A DNA stretch of 64,000 nt, from positions 695,774,700-695,838,699 of the forward strand of contig NC_133326.1 of assembly GCF_042186555.1 (NCBI RefSeq). Reading direction: 5' to 3'. The notes under the pieces were generated by a model, which did no database searches, had not been told where the DNA came from, and saw nothing but the letters and a program-made list of their open reading frames with translations. Position 1 is the stretch's first letter, and every line of letters begins with the position of its first letter. A program made the position numbers and the translations under genes. Origin of the DNA: Aquarana catesbeiana (taxonomy: Eukaryota > Chordata > Amphibia > Anura > Ranidae). This document shows positions 44,521 to 55,820 of the stretch, piece by piece.

Positions 44521-45085
44521 TTTTCTCATTTTTGATATATTAAGTGAGGGTGTTAACCCCTGCCTGTTTTTTTGCTATCTGTGTACAAATGGGGACATTT
44601 CTCTTCACGTCCTGACCAACAGCCACAACCAGAAGTGAACAAAAATCCTAGGGGTAGGGGAAATTCTTGATAGCCATCATGTGTCCTCATTAGTAGATAT
44701 ATACTCCTATTCTGATGGACACAATTTTAGATTTTATTTTAATTTCACTTTTTTTGCAATCTTTCTCCTACATGTTAGATGGACACTAGTCCCATAGTCT
44801 AACTTGACACAGTCTAAGCGGAACACTTCATATTTCTTTTTTTCAAGTTACTGTGCTTTTTCTATATCCACTTCTTTTTACTTGCTGAAATGGCTTCTTT
44901 TTCAATTGCGGCCTTCTTCTCTGACATGACCTTATCCACCAAATAACTATATCCTACACTTAGTATGTTTAGGAGCTAGCATATTTTTAAATCATAATAA
45001 ATCACTTCCTCATACTATGACATCTAACTTCACATTTAGATCTTGATGTTACATTTACTCTTTTGAGGACATGTCAGAAACGGGA
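44521..45085. other. Unassigned
   Basis: A/T-rich sequence without domain or repeat structure. Confidence 0.25.
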
Positions 45086-45791
45086 GGCGTAACTACCACC
45101 ATAGCGACCCATGCGGGCGCTATGGGGCCCGCAGCCGAGTGGGGCCCAGTGAGGATAAGAGCACCGCTGGCACAGTCTCCCAGCCAGGGGAAGAGAGAGG
45201 AAAGGAAGAGGCGAGCTGTCCGTATCAGCAGAGAGCTGAATTGCCTGATGTAAGAGCTTTCATTAGAACTTCCAGTGTTCCCGGGGCTCACGTCACATAG
45301 CTACACCTTTTGGCCCGGTGCCTTTGATAGACAGAACGCCGATCCAATGCGGGACATGTGACATCATCAAAGGCGTCGGGCCAAATGGTGGGGCTATGTG
45401 ACGATGAGCCCCGGGAAGACAGGAAATTCAAATGAAAGCTATTACAGCGGGCAATCCCGCTCTCTGCTGACCTGGGCAGCTTGCCTCTTCCTCTGCATAG
45501 GTGGGGCTGTATGGGGCACAGGCAGACCAGGCTGTATTGGGCACAGGTCATGCTGTATGGGGCACAGGTCACGCTTATTGGGCACAGGTCACGCTGCATT
45601 GGGCACAGGTCACGCTGTATTGGGCACAGGTCACGCTGTATTGGGCACAGGTCACGCTGCATTGGGCACAGGTCACGCTGTATGTGGCACAGGTCACGCT
45701 GCATTGACACTAGGGCAGCTGTGGGGGGGCTGTTTGCAGGGGGGCCCCATACAACATTTTGCTATGGGGCCCTGCTATTTCTAGTTACGCC
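45086..45791. mobile_element. 0.7-kb non-autonomous element with GGCGTAACTA termini
   Basis: GGCGTAACTA at 45086-45095 is mirrored by TAGTTACGCC at 45782-45791, and the subterminal blocks GCGCTATGGGGCCC and GCTATGGGGCCCTGC occur at both ends. A second long inverted pair (about 45240-45330 against 45365-45455, containing GGGGCTCACGTCACATAGC / GGGGCTATGTGACGATGAG) forms an internal hairpin. CGGGA lies just outside both ends. No transposase. The superfamily was not determined. Confidence 0.72.
45508..45712. repeat. 21-bp minisatellite, about nine copies
   Basis: Units of the form GGGCACAGGTCACGCTGTATT, alternating TGTATT and TGCATT. The 21-base period keeps all three forward frames open, which creates spurious repetitive open frames on both strands. 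Confidence 0.95.
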
Positions 45792-47390
45792 CCTGCGGGA
45801 GCCCTTTACAAGCATTCTGAATGGAGTGTTTCCTAGAAAGTACTCACTTCCTACATTGAATAGGATTCTTGAAACCAAAAAGTGTTGATTACGCTTGCTT
45901 CTATGTGACTTTACTTAGGACAGTTAGTGTTAGCTAGATATAAAGGTAGGATCGATGGGACCTCCGCTCTGCAGGTTCACTCTGCTTCTCCAGTGTTACA
46001 ATGAAGCCTGCAGTTTTCCTGCAATTTTTACTTCCTTGTCGCAGCAAATCTCCCGTGTTGTTTAGCTTCTGTGCTCAACTTTGGCTGTCACCTTCTAGTC
46101 TTTGGATTTATATTTTCTTTCCCTTCTGTCATTTCCTGGCCCGGCTCCCCTTTTTCTTGTTTTCTCCCTATATAAAAGACATGATCAATGCAGCCCACAT
46201 TGCCTGAGCAACTTCCTAGTTCTCTGAGTTTTTGTTAGCCTACTATTATGTGGGTTCAGTTTCTGTCTTCCCGTGTACTGACCCTGGCTTTGTCTGTCTT
46301 GCCTGTCATCTGCTCTGACAAGCATGTTTCCTGGATTTCCTTCTGTCTCCTGCTGTTTGTACACCACACGTGCGTATGGTCTCCGCATCTTCAGCTCGGG
46401 GTACCTTGGGGCTGTGACTTACTTTCAGTTTGATGCAAGTCCATCCACACAATCAGGGTCCCTGGTGAAGAAGTAGGCTGGGGCTTAGACTCTGCAACCT
46501 GGGGAACCCCAAGTTGGTCATCTACAAAGGCTCACTACCAATGAAACCTGACATCACCCACAGGACTCCTCTATTTACCTCCTTCCCTTGACGGGTATTC
46601 TGGTTTAATTTCCTGTCTCCTTTAAATGAGAATCCCCCTCCCACCAATTATCTTGGCAGGCTAATTTGCCTTATGATGCTCTTACCTAATGCCCCTCCAC
46701 CTCCAGGCTAGTGCTCCTGATTTTTCTCTCCACCAACAACAGACCTTTATTAATCTTTCCAGACAAGTCACCCCACCCAAAAACAGTAATGCCCATTTTC
46801 TAGATTAATAAGCAAGGGATTGTCAACCCAATGATATGGGGGACTAAATACTTCCCCAGGGACATGTAAAAGTTAAAAAAAAAATCAGTTTGACAGGGAG
46901 CAGTGACCTTAGAAAGGAGATGTCTTTTGGCCAAAGAAAGCAATGCAAACATATGTAATTCAGCAGGTGGAATTTTATTTTCTTTTGGAAGGTTGGTGGG
47001 CATCAGGCATCACGTTGCCTGATGAGGCAATGTGGATCTACATCACTGGCCTATGTGATTGATGATGGATGTACATCATGGGACATTTTTTTGTTTAAAG
47101 GACTTGTCGAAAACTGTGTCTATCTTTATTTGCACTTTACATTTTTTGTGAATGTGTAGGGGTTCTATGTACTTATTGTTAAAGGAAGATTCCAAGATCC
47201 AATAAGCCCCCTGCCAGCAGATTGAAAGAATCACTGGGCTAGGGTTGTGGGAAGAGGCCCTGTATAGTGCTTTGCCAGCACATTTTGAGGGCATGTGGCC
47301 TAGCAAGGCTGCATGCTCAGTTAAGCACAGGGTATGGTATGGATTTTTGGGGATCTCATGATTTTGTATTGCTTCTTGCATGGGGTTCCC
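45792..47390. other. Unassigned, possibly part of an LTR-like or other repeat
   Basis: A CCCTATATAAAAGAC sequence near 46168-46182 looks like a TATA box, with several CT-rich tracts around it (46000-46350), but I found no LTR ends, primer-binding site or polyprotein. The rest shows no domain. Confidence 0.25.
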
Positions 47391-47604
47391 TTTAAAATCC
47401 ATACCAGGAGTTTTTTGGGGACGTGGTCTGACTCTGAGGAGTGAGGACGTGTCGCTCTCAAGCTCTGTCCGGTCTGCAGCTTTATCAGCAGCTACAGGGG
47501 TGATTCTCCCCCCGATTTTTTCACAGCATCGGCCGCCATCCTCGCAACCACAAAGACCATACCAAAGCCACCGGGGATCAAACTGACCATTGGAATCCTT
47601 CTTC

Positions 47605-48640
47605 CCAGACAGTCATTGGCAGCAGAGTGGGAAATCCAAGATGGCACTGGAATGAATGGCATAGCAGCACCACGAAGCTCAGAGGCTCAGCCTGCACAGT
47701 CTCCCATCCCGTCTCCTAGGGTGGTAAGCGACTCTATCCCCCCTGTCTCCCCCCGCTCCACCACATCACAAAATCAGGGCTCTGAGATTGCTGAACTGTT
47801 TGGAGACAGGGATATCGGACAACACCTATGGCCTCTTCCCACTAAAGAGGATTTTAATCGCTTCACTAGCCGGATTGAGCGGGCCTTTAAACAGACATTG
47901 AGCAACTGAAAACTGACACTACAGAGATGGGTCACAAGCTTGAGACTTTGGAGCAAAAATTTGATGATGCTTTGCCTGCTATCTCCATGCTTAAAGAGCA
48001 GTCCTCAGTGCAAGATCAGAAAACTGAGGCCCTCCTCTCCCAGTTGGATGACTTTGAAAACCGCAGAAGGTGGGCGAACATTCGCATTCGTGGCCTACCT
48101 TAGGTCACAGCACCTAAGGATATAATTCCCACACTGCGGGGAGTGTTCCGTGAAATTCTTGATTTCCGAGCCTCGGCCCCAATCAAAATAGACAGGGCCT
48201 AGAGGGCGCTCAGGCCTCCATCCGATGACCCTGACAACCCCAAAGATATTATCTGCAAGCTTCACAAGTATACACTCAAAGAGTGCATCATGCAAAAAAT
48301 GCATAATCGGCCGTTCTTTGACTTTGATGGGGCTCATTTATTTTTTACCAGGATCTCTCCAGGCGCAGGGCCCTCCATTCCTTACTGACCGCGATTCAAA
48401 CCACTGGCCTACCTACCATTGGGGTTTTCCGTTCAGCCAGCAAGTGTCTAAAAACAACCGGTGGGTCATACAGTGCACCAAGGATGATCTCCCTCGCTTC
48501 CTGCAAACCCTGGGGCTTGAGCCTGTTGATTTCTCAGATTTGCATTGCATCCCAGATATCATGATTCCCCCGCTGCCTCAACCATGGTTTCCTGCACCTG
48601 GCAAGAGACAAAGCCGCAGTCAAAAGCAACAGGTCGAAGG
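47605..48640 (+). pseudogene. LINE ORF1 (coiled coil, RRM, C-terminal domain), broken
   Basis: The N-terminal proline/serine-rich part is followed, after a frameshift near 47895, by the coiled coil DIEQLKTDTTEMGHKLETLEQKF and MLKEQ, then LLSQLDDFENRRRWANIRIRGLP (the junction into the RRM domain), then the RRM-like APIKIDRA, RPPSDDPDNPKDIICKLHKY and the C-terminal NRPFFDFDGAHLFFTRIS. The order and motifs match vertebrate L1/Tx1 ORF1 RNA-binding proteins. At least three in-frame stops (for example after RGLP and after KIDRA) interrupt it. Confidence 0.8.
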
Positions 48641-48920
48641 CTCTTCCCCCGGCCCTTCAACATCTGGAGAAAGACATTTAGGCTCTCCTTGCCTGCTGTC
48701 ATTTAGTGGGACCTTGATTTTATCCTTTGCAGCCCTGTTGAGCCAATTTTGCTCAGACAGTCTCACTCCTACCTTTTGGAACTGGGCTAGAGCTGCAGAC
48801 CTGTGCCTGCTGTCCCACACCTTTGATTGGCACATTCTGAGATCCCCCTTTTTTTTTAAACCTTAAGGACTGGTCTGGACTGGCACCGGACCCCACGTTC
48901 CCTTTGTTGTTGCCCAAGTA

Positions 48921-48962
48921 CCCCATATAGGCCTTACCTATTTAGGTAAGGCCTATATGGGG
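48921..48962. repeat. Perfect 42-bp palindrome between LINE ORF1 and ORF2
   Basis: The two 20-base arms begin CCCCATATAGG and end CCTATATGGGG, separated by TT. Every position pairs. It lies in the inter-ORF region of the LINE. A structured RNA or a local hairpin duplication could explain it. Confidence 0.95.
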
Positions 48963-49209
48963 CACCAGGCCAGTGTTGGGGGGTCTTCTATTTTTGAGGC
49001 CTGCCCCGGGCCTACCTAGTAGTTGTACATTGTGCGGGTTATAATTGGGTTTCATTGGGGGTTTTTTTGCCTTCCCGTGATTTACTGTTACTCTTTTTAT
49101 TTTTATTTTTATTTATCTCTTTTTGTTTTTGATCCTAAGTTGCTTTAGTTCACTTTTGCCCACACCGGATTTGCTGGAGGGGATAGGTGGCCTATTCGTC
49201 CCTGGCTTC

Positions 49210-49593
49210 TGGTAGGGCATCACTTAAGATACTGTGCTATCATGTACGGGGTCTCTGCTCTCCACAAAAGTGCAACAAACTATAGTCAGAACTGAAACGC
49301 TTAGATGCCCAGATAGTGTTCCTGCAGGACACATTTCAGGCAGCAGTCCCTCCCCAAGATGCCCACACATCTTTATTATAACTAATGGTTCTTTAGTAAC
49401 TCACCGGTCACCAAATCCCGTGGTACAGCAATCACATTTCATAAATCGTGCTCGTTCCCACCTTTAGAAAGCTGCATAGACCCTCAGGGCCGCTATGTCT
49501 TTGTGAAAGGAGTCATAGCTAACAAAAATGTACATGTGCGACTCTCTATGCACCCAATGCTCAAAAACTCTCCTTTGTAGATACAGTCTTGGA
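49210..49593 (+). pseudogene. LINE ORF2 endonuclease, 5' part
   Basis: Motifs across frames: RLDAQIVFLQDTFQ-like (about 49298-49340), then KLHRPSGPLCL / DPQGRYVFVKGVI (49480-49520) and LSFVDTVL, ending exactly at the hAT target site. The continuation starts at 56854. Confidence 0.75.
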
Positions 49594-49861
49594 TAGGGAT
49601 GAGCTTCGTGTTCGAGTTGAACCCATGTTCAACTCGAAAATCGTCTGTTCGCCCGTTCGCCGAATTCGCACCAAATCCGTGTGGCACGTCACGGCCCATA
49701 ATTCACTGTGGCATCACAGTGCATTGCTGGCTGATGATTGGGCAAGCATGCACTATGACCCGCATGCTTGGCCAATCACAGCGCCGTCTGTAGAGAGAGC
49801 TGTAATTGGCCAAAGCCAGGGTGGCTTTGGCCAATTATGGCTCAGGGGGTTTAGTACACGC

Positions 49862-49905
49862 CACACACTATATAAGGCACGGCGGCCCTGTGTAGTGTGT
49901 ATTCC
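49862..49905 (+). promoter_or_regulatory. Candidate TATA promoter of the hAT element
   Basis: CACTATATAAGGCACGGC is a good TATA box, followed about 30 bases later by a purine-rich GAGACAGAGACAGAGAGAC run. By position near the left end it may be the promoter of the parental autonomous hAT. Function is inferred only. Confidence 0.4.
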
Positions 49906-50214
49906 GGCGTTCAGAGACAGAGACAGAGAGACAGTGTCATTTGATTTAAGTTAGATAGATTAGGCAGGACAGTCAGTCAGTTAGCTGCACTTACAGTGTT
50001 ATGTGTATATATATGCATCCCAGGTGTTGTATATATATATATATACACTGTATTCAGTTTAGCTAGATCCATTCCTGTTATTATCTTCCTACTGACAGGC
50101 AGGTTTGTGTTGTTACAGTATTTACAGCTACCTGAAGAAAATTGCTGGTGTTCTTCTGATCCTATTAGTACCACAGTCAGGCAGCTAGGCTATTTACAGT
50201 TAGTGTAGTGCATC

Positions 50215-52725
50215 CTCCTCACAGTGTTCAGCTAAAGATACAAGTTAGTTTAGTGTGACCTCTGCACAGGGTTCCACTAAAGCTACAAGTTAGTGTAGTG
50301 CTTCCTCCTCACAGTGTTCAGCTAAAGCTACAAGTTAGTGTAGTGCGTCCTCCTCACAGTGTTCAGCTAAAGCTACAAGTTAGTGTAGTGCGACCTCTGC
50401 ACAGTGTTCAGCTAAAGCTACAAGTTAGTGTAGTGCGTCCTCTGAACAGTGTTCAGATAAAGCTACAAGTTAGTGTAGTGCACAGTGTTCAGCTAAAGCT
50501 ACAAGTTAGTGTAGTGCGTCCTCCTCACAGTGTTCAGCTAAAGCTACAAGTTAGTGTAGTGTATCCTCTTCACAGTGTTCAGCTAAAGCTACAAGTTAGT
50601 GTAGTGCGTCCTCCTCACAGTATTCAGCTAAAGCTACAAGTTAGTGTAGTGCATCCTCTGAACAGTGTTCAGCTAAAGCTACAAGTTAGTGTAGTGAGAC
50701 CTCTGCACAGTGTTCAGCTAAAGCTACCTGTAGAAGGTTGGTGGTGTTTTCCTGATCCTATCGCTATCGCAGGCAGCTACATTATTTTAACTTTAGTGTA
50801 GTGCGACCTCTGCACAGTGTTCAGCTAAACCTACAAGTTAGTGTAGTGTGTCCTCTGAACAGTGTTCAGCTAAAGCTACAAGTTAGTGTAGTGCGACCTC
50901 TGCACAGTGTTCAGCTAAAGCTACAAGTTAGTGTAGTGCGTCCTCCTCACAGTGTTCAGCTAAAGCTACAAGTTAGTGTAGTGCATTCTCCTCACAGTGT
51001 TCAGCTAAAGCTACAAGTTAGTGTAGTGTGTCCTCCTCACAGTGTTCAGCTAAAGCTACAAGTTAGTGTAGTGCGACCTCTGCACAGTGTTCAGCTAAAG
51101 CTACAAGTTAGTGTAGTGCGTCCTCCTCACAGTGTTCAGCTAAAGCTACAAGTTAGTGTAGTGCGACCTCTGCACAGTGTTCAGCTAATGCTACCTGTAG
51201 AAGGTTGGTGGTGTTTTCCTGATCCTATCACTACCGCAGGCAGCTACACTATTTTAACGTTAGTGTAGTGCGTCCTCTTCACAGTGTTCAGCTAAAGCTA
51301 CCTGTAGAAGGTTGGTGGTGTTTTCCTGATCCTATAACTACCGCAGGCAGCTACATTATTTTAACGTTAGTGTAGTGCGACCTTTGCACAGTGTTCAGCT
51401 AAAGCTACAAGTTAGTGTAGTGCGTCCTCCTCACAGTGTTCAGCTAAAGCTACAAGTTAGTGTAGTGCGTCCTCCTCACAGTGTTCAGCTAAAGCTACAA
51501 GTTAGTGTAGTGCAACCTCTGCCCAGTGTTCAGCTAAAGCTACAAGTTAGTGTAGTAGTGCGTCCTCCTCACAGTGTTCAGCTAAAGCTACAAGTTAGTG
51601 TAGTGCAACCTCTGCACAGTATTCAGCTAAAGCTACAAGTTAGTGCAGTGCGTCCTCTGAACAGTGTTCAGCTAAAGCTACAAGTTAGTGTAGTGCACAG
51701 TGTTCAGCTAAAGCTACAAGTTAGTGTAGTGCATCTTCCTCACAGTGATCAGCTAAAGCTACAAGTTAGTGTAGTGCACAGTGTTCAGCTAAAGCTACAA
51801 GTTAGTGTAGTGCGTCTTCCTCACAGTGATCAGCTAAAGCTACAAGTTAGTGTAGTGCGACCTCTGCACAGTGTTCAGCTAAAGCTACAAGTTAGTGTAG
51901 TGTGTCCTCCTCACAGTGTTCAGCTAAAGCTACAAGTTAGTGTAATGCAACCTCTGCACAGTGATCAACTAAAGCTACCTGTAGAAGGTTGGTGGTGTTT
52001 TCCTGATCCTATCACTACCGCAGGCAGCTACATTATTTTAACGTTAGTGTAGTGCGTCCTCTTCATAGTGTTCAGCTAAAGCTACCTGTAAAAGGTTGGT
52101 GGTGTTTTCCTGATCCTATCACTACCGCAGGCAGCTACATTATTTTAATGTTAGTGTAGTGCGTCCTCTGCACAGTGTCCAGCTAAAGCTATCTGTAGAA
52201 GGTTGGTGGTGTTTTCCTGATCCTATCACTACCGCAGGCAGCTACATTATTTTAACATTGGTGTAGTGCGTCCTCTTCATAGTGTTCAGCTAAAGCTACC
52301 TGTAGAAGGTTGGTGGTGTTTTCCTGATCCTATCACTACCGCAGGCAGCTACATTATTTTAATGTTAGTGTAGTGCGTCCTCTTCACAGTGTTCAGCTAA
52401 AGCTATCTGTAGAAGGTTGGTGGTGTTTTCCTGATCCGATCACTACCGCAGGCAGCTACATTATTTTAACATTGGTGTAGTGCGTCCTCTTCACAGTGTT
52501 CAGCTAAAGCTACCAGTAGAAGGTTGGTGGTGTTTTCCTGATCCTATCACTACCGCAGGCAGCTACATTATTTTAACGTTAGTGTAGTGCGTCCTCTACA
52601 CAGTGTTTAGCTAAAGCTATCTGTAGAAGGTTGGTGGTATTTTCCTGATTTTATCACTACCGCAGGCAGCTACATTATTTTAAAGTTGGTGTAGTGCGTC
52701 CTCTGCACAGTGGTCAGCAGCCGTT
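50215..52725. repeat. 2.5-kb minisatellite with 45-bp and 107-bp units
   Basis: Left part (to about 51180, and again 51375-51960): units of about 45 bases, GTTCAGCTAAAGCTACAAG then TTAGTGTAGTGCGTCCTCCTCACAGT. From about 51180, and mainly after 51960, the unit grows to about 107 bases by gaining CTGTAGAAGGTTGGTGG...CCGCAGGCAGCTACATTATTTTAACG between AGCTAC and TTAGTG. Some short units lack the CGTCCTCCT part. The 45-base length (15 codons) leaves frames open over 450-670 bases with a repeated HSVQLKLQVSVVRPP peptide; these are not genes. Confidence 0.95.
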
Positions 52726-52779
52726 TTTTCGGGAGCAGTGATTTTAATAATGCTTAAAGTGAAACAATAAAAGTGTATA

Positions 52780-53530
52780 TCCCTTTAAATTTCGTACCTG
52801 GGGGGTGTCTATAGTATGCCTGTAAAGGGGCGCATTTTCCCGTGTTTAGAACAGTTGGACAGCAAAATGACATTTCAAAGGAAAAAAGGTCATTTAAACT
52901 ACTCGCGGCAATTAATGAATTGCCGGTCCGACAATACACATAAAAGTTCATTGATAAAAACGGTGTGGGAATTCCCCACAGGGGAACCCCGAACCAAAAT
53001 TTAAAAAAAAATGACGTGAGGGTCCCCCTAAATTCCATACCAGGCCCTTCAGGTCTGGTATGGATATTAAGGGGAACCCCGGCCAAAATTTTTAAAAAAT
53101 GGTGTGGGGTTCCCCTCAAAATCTATACCAGACCCTTAAGGTCTGGTATGGATTATAAGGTGAACCCCGTGCCAAAATTTAAAAAAAACGGCATGGGGTC
53201 CCCCCAAAAATCCATACCAGACCCTTATCCGAGCACCCAACCTGGCAGGCCACAGGAAAAGAGGGAGGGTGCTTTGGGGTAGCCCCCCAAAACACCTTGT
53301 CGCCATGTTGATGAAGACTAGGGCCTCATCCCCACAACTCTGGCCGGTTGTTGTGGGTTCTGTGGGCGGGGGGGCTTATCGGAATCTGGAAGCCCCTTTT
53401 AACAAGAGTAGTTTAAATTACTTTTTTTCCTTTGAAATGTCATTTTGCTGTCAGACTGTTCTAAACACGGGAAACATGCACCCCTTTACAGGCATACTAT
53501 AGACACCCCCCTGGTACGAAATTTAAAGCG
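52780..53530. repeat. Inverted repeat inside the inner hAT unit
   Basis: The segment at 52780-52905 (CCCTTTAAATTTCGTACCTGG, TAGAACAGTTGGACAGCAAAATG, CATTTAAACTACTC) recurs inverted at 53405-53527 (GAGTAGTTTAAATTACTTT, CATTTTGCTGTCAGACTGTTCTA, GGTACGAAATTTAAAG). Between the arms lie three direct repeats of CCATACCAGACCCTT-type blocks with GGGGAACCCC. This could fold into a large hairpin. Confidence 0.85.
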
Positions 53531-53889
53531 ATATTACACTTTTATTGTTTCAATTAAGCATTATTAAAATCACTGCTCCCGAAAAAAAACGGCCATTTTT
53601 AAAAGTTTTTTTTGCATTGATCCTTGTCCCCTGGGGCAGGACCCAGGTCCCCAAACACTTTTTATGACAATACCATGCATATAAGCCTTTAAAATTAGCA
53701 CTTTTGATTTCTACCATAGACTTTTAAAGGGTGTTCCGCGGCATTTGAATTTTCCGCGAACACCCCAAATTGTTCGCTGTTCGGCGAACTTGCGAACAGC
53801 CGATGTTTGAGTCGAACATGAGTTTGACTCGAACTCGATGCTCATCCAACTAGCTCTGATGATGATACTGAGCTAGATGAAGGCAGTAA

Positions 53890-55339
53890 CGTGAGCACGG
53901 ACAGAGGGGGTGCAGGATGTCCTGAGGCAGGCCAGGAAAGTCTGTGTGCATTTCCGCCGGTCATATAATGCCAGTGCTCGGCTGGAAGACCTCCAAAAGG
54001 AATTTAACCTGCCCAAGAACCGCCTAATCTGTGACATGCCCACCAGGTGGAACTCAACGTTGGCCATGCTGCAGCAGCTGCACACGCAGCAGAGGGCCAT
54101 CAATGAGTACCTGTGCGACTTTGGCACCAGGACAGGGTCAGGGGAGCTTGGTTTTTTTCCCCACGCCAGTGGGCCATGATCAGGGATGCATGCACTGTTC
54201 TGTCACAATTTGAGGAGGCCACAAGGATGGTGAGCAGTGGCAGTGCATGCATCAGTGACACTGTCCCCCTTGTACACCTGTTGGAGCACACGCTGCATGG
54301 AATAATGGACAGGGCACTTGAGGCAGAACAGAGGCAGGAAGAGGAGGACTTCCTTACTTCTCAAGGCCCCCTTTATCCAGACAGTGTTCCTGCGTGCCCG
54401 CCGATCTCACAGGAAGAGGAGGAGGAGGATTGTGTCAGTATGGAGGTGGAGCTTGGCACTCAGCATCAGCAACAGTCTTTAAGGGATCATTTACAGTCCC
54501 AAGAAACACATGGACTTGTACGTGGCTGGGAGGAGGTGGCTGCGGATCATGCCGCCCTTAGTGACCCAGAGGACTCCGGACCGAATGCCTCAGCAAACCT
54601 ACGCTGCATGGCCTCCCTGATCCTGCAAAGCCTGCGGAAGGATCCTCGTATTTGTGGTATTAGGGAGGGGGATCGTTACTGGCTGGCAACCCTCCTTGAT
54701 CCATGTTACAAGGGTAAGGTTGCGGACCTTATCTTGCCGTCGCAGAGGAAGCAGAGGATGAAACATCTATGGGAGGCCTTGCAGAAAGGTTTGTGCAACG
54801 CGTTCCCAGAGACTAGGAGGTTACAAACTCCTGTTTCTGGACAACGTGTTGCTGTGGCTTCGGTCAGTCAAAGAAGGAGCGGTGGAGAAGGTGGCCATCT
54901 GACCGATGCATTCAGACAATTTTTTAGTCCGCAGCCCCAAGGTATGATCGGTTCCAGCAACCATCACCAGCATCTGTTTTACATGGTGCAGGAATACCTA
55001 GGGGCAAGATTTGACTTGGACACCTTTCCCACCGAAAATCCTCTGGGTTACTGGGTCTTGAGGATGGATCACTGGCCAGAGCTTGCACAGTATGCAATTG
55101 AGCTACTGGCCTGTCCTACATCCAGCGTTTTTTCAGAACGCACATTCAGTGCTGCTGAAGGCTTTGTAAGCGATCACAGGGTGCGTCTGTCCACCGACTC
55201 GGTTGATCGACTGACCTTCATAAAAATGAATCAGTCTTGGATCACCACCAGCTACCAAGCACCTGATGCTGATGTAACTGAATACATTTTTTTGAAATCT
55301 CAGATCCCTTCAAAGACTGCTCATGCTGATGCTGAGTGA
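53890..55339 (+). pseudogene. hAT transposase, C-terminal two-thirds, one frameshift
   Basis: Frame 1 (53900-54170) reads QDVLRQARKVCVHFRRS, RLEDLQKEFNLPKNRL and CDMPTRWNSTLAMLQQL, the segment that follows the insertion-domain start in hAT transposases. A slip at a T-run (TTTTTTT near 54152-54158) moves the frame; frame 2 runs to 55339 with RWLATLLDPCYKGKV-like YWLATLLDPCYKGKVADL, then the hAT C-terminal dimerisation domain NPLGYWVLRMDHWPELAQYAIELLAC-type sequence, SSVFSERTFSAAEGFVSDHR and DRLTFIKMNQSW. The BED zinc finger and first catalytic Asp region are absent because the gene is cut by the inner hAT unit at about 53850. It looks ZBED-like and cannot be functional. Confidence 0.88.
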
Positions 55340-55424
55340 CTATCCTGTTATACTGAGTAATTATCCTTTTCCTACTCAATGATCATGATGATAGCTTGTA
55401 AGAAAATTTTTGGTTCTGGGCACC

Positions 55425-55820
55425 ACCAGTCCCGCCACCAGTGCCTAAGGCCCAATTTTTCAGCCCCTGTTTAACAGGGGCGTGTAATTACAATTTTTGA
55501 TGCAATTCTTTGCAGCAGGGCTAGTTCCTGCACTCCAACTAGAGTATCTGTGAGGGGTTGCAGTGTTGTGGCACCAGCACCAGTGCCTAAGGCCCAATTT
55601 TTCAGCCCCTGTTCAACAGGGATATGTAATTAGAATTCTTGATCTAATATTTCACAGCAGGGCCCGTTTCTGCGCCCACCAAGAGTATCTGTGAGGACTT
55701 GCACTGTTGTGGCACCAGCACCACCATCACCAACAAAGGCCCAATTTTTCTGCCCCTGTTCAACAGGGGCATGTAATTACAATTCTTGATCTAATATTTC
55801 ACAGCAGGGGTATATAGGGC
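55425..55820. repeat. Three-copy 142-147-bp tandem repeat, hAT 3' region
   Basis: Units share GGCCCAATTTTTCAGCCCCTG, TTCAACAGGG, TGTAATTA, TTTCACAGCAGGG and AGAGTATCTGTGAGG. The anchors CCAATTTTT lie at 55452, 55594 and 55741. They are located after the transposase stop. Confidence 0.9.

Larger units (their letters stand above)
49594..53852 (+). mobile_element. Inner non-autonomous hAT unit
   Basis: The left terminus GGATGAGCTTCGTGTTCGAGT is mirrored by ACTCGAACTCGATGCTCATCC ending at 53848, and the pairing continues inward through GTTCGCCGAATTCG / TGTTCGGCGAACTTGCGAAC. The right end reads CATCCAACTA rather than the canonical CATCCCTA. The inside is a TATA-containing 5' region, a 2.5-kb minisatellite and a palindromic right part. 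It contains no transposase code. Confidence 0.8.

Noticed and set aside
45288..45888. Open frames with repeated QRDLCPI or GHRSRCI peptides
   Set aside because: Translation of the 21-bp minisatellite in all frames.
46000..46440. Possible LTR because of the TATA-like CCTATATAAAAG
   Set aside because: No TG...CA ends, target duplication, primer-binding site or internal gag-pol could be found.
50298..52052. Three open frames with a repeating HSVQLKLQVSVVRPP peptide
   Set aside because: The 45-bp unit is a multiple of three, so frames stay open automatically; indels to other unit lengths break them. No evidence of a protein.
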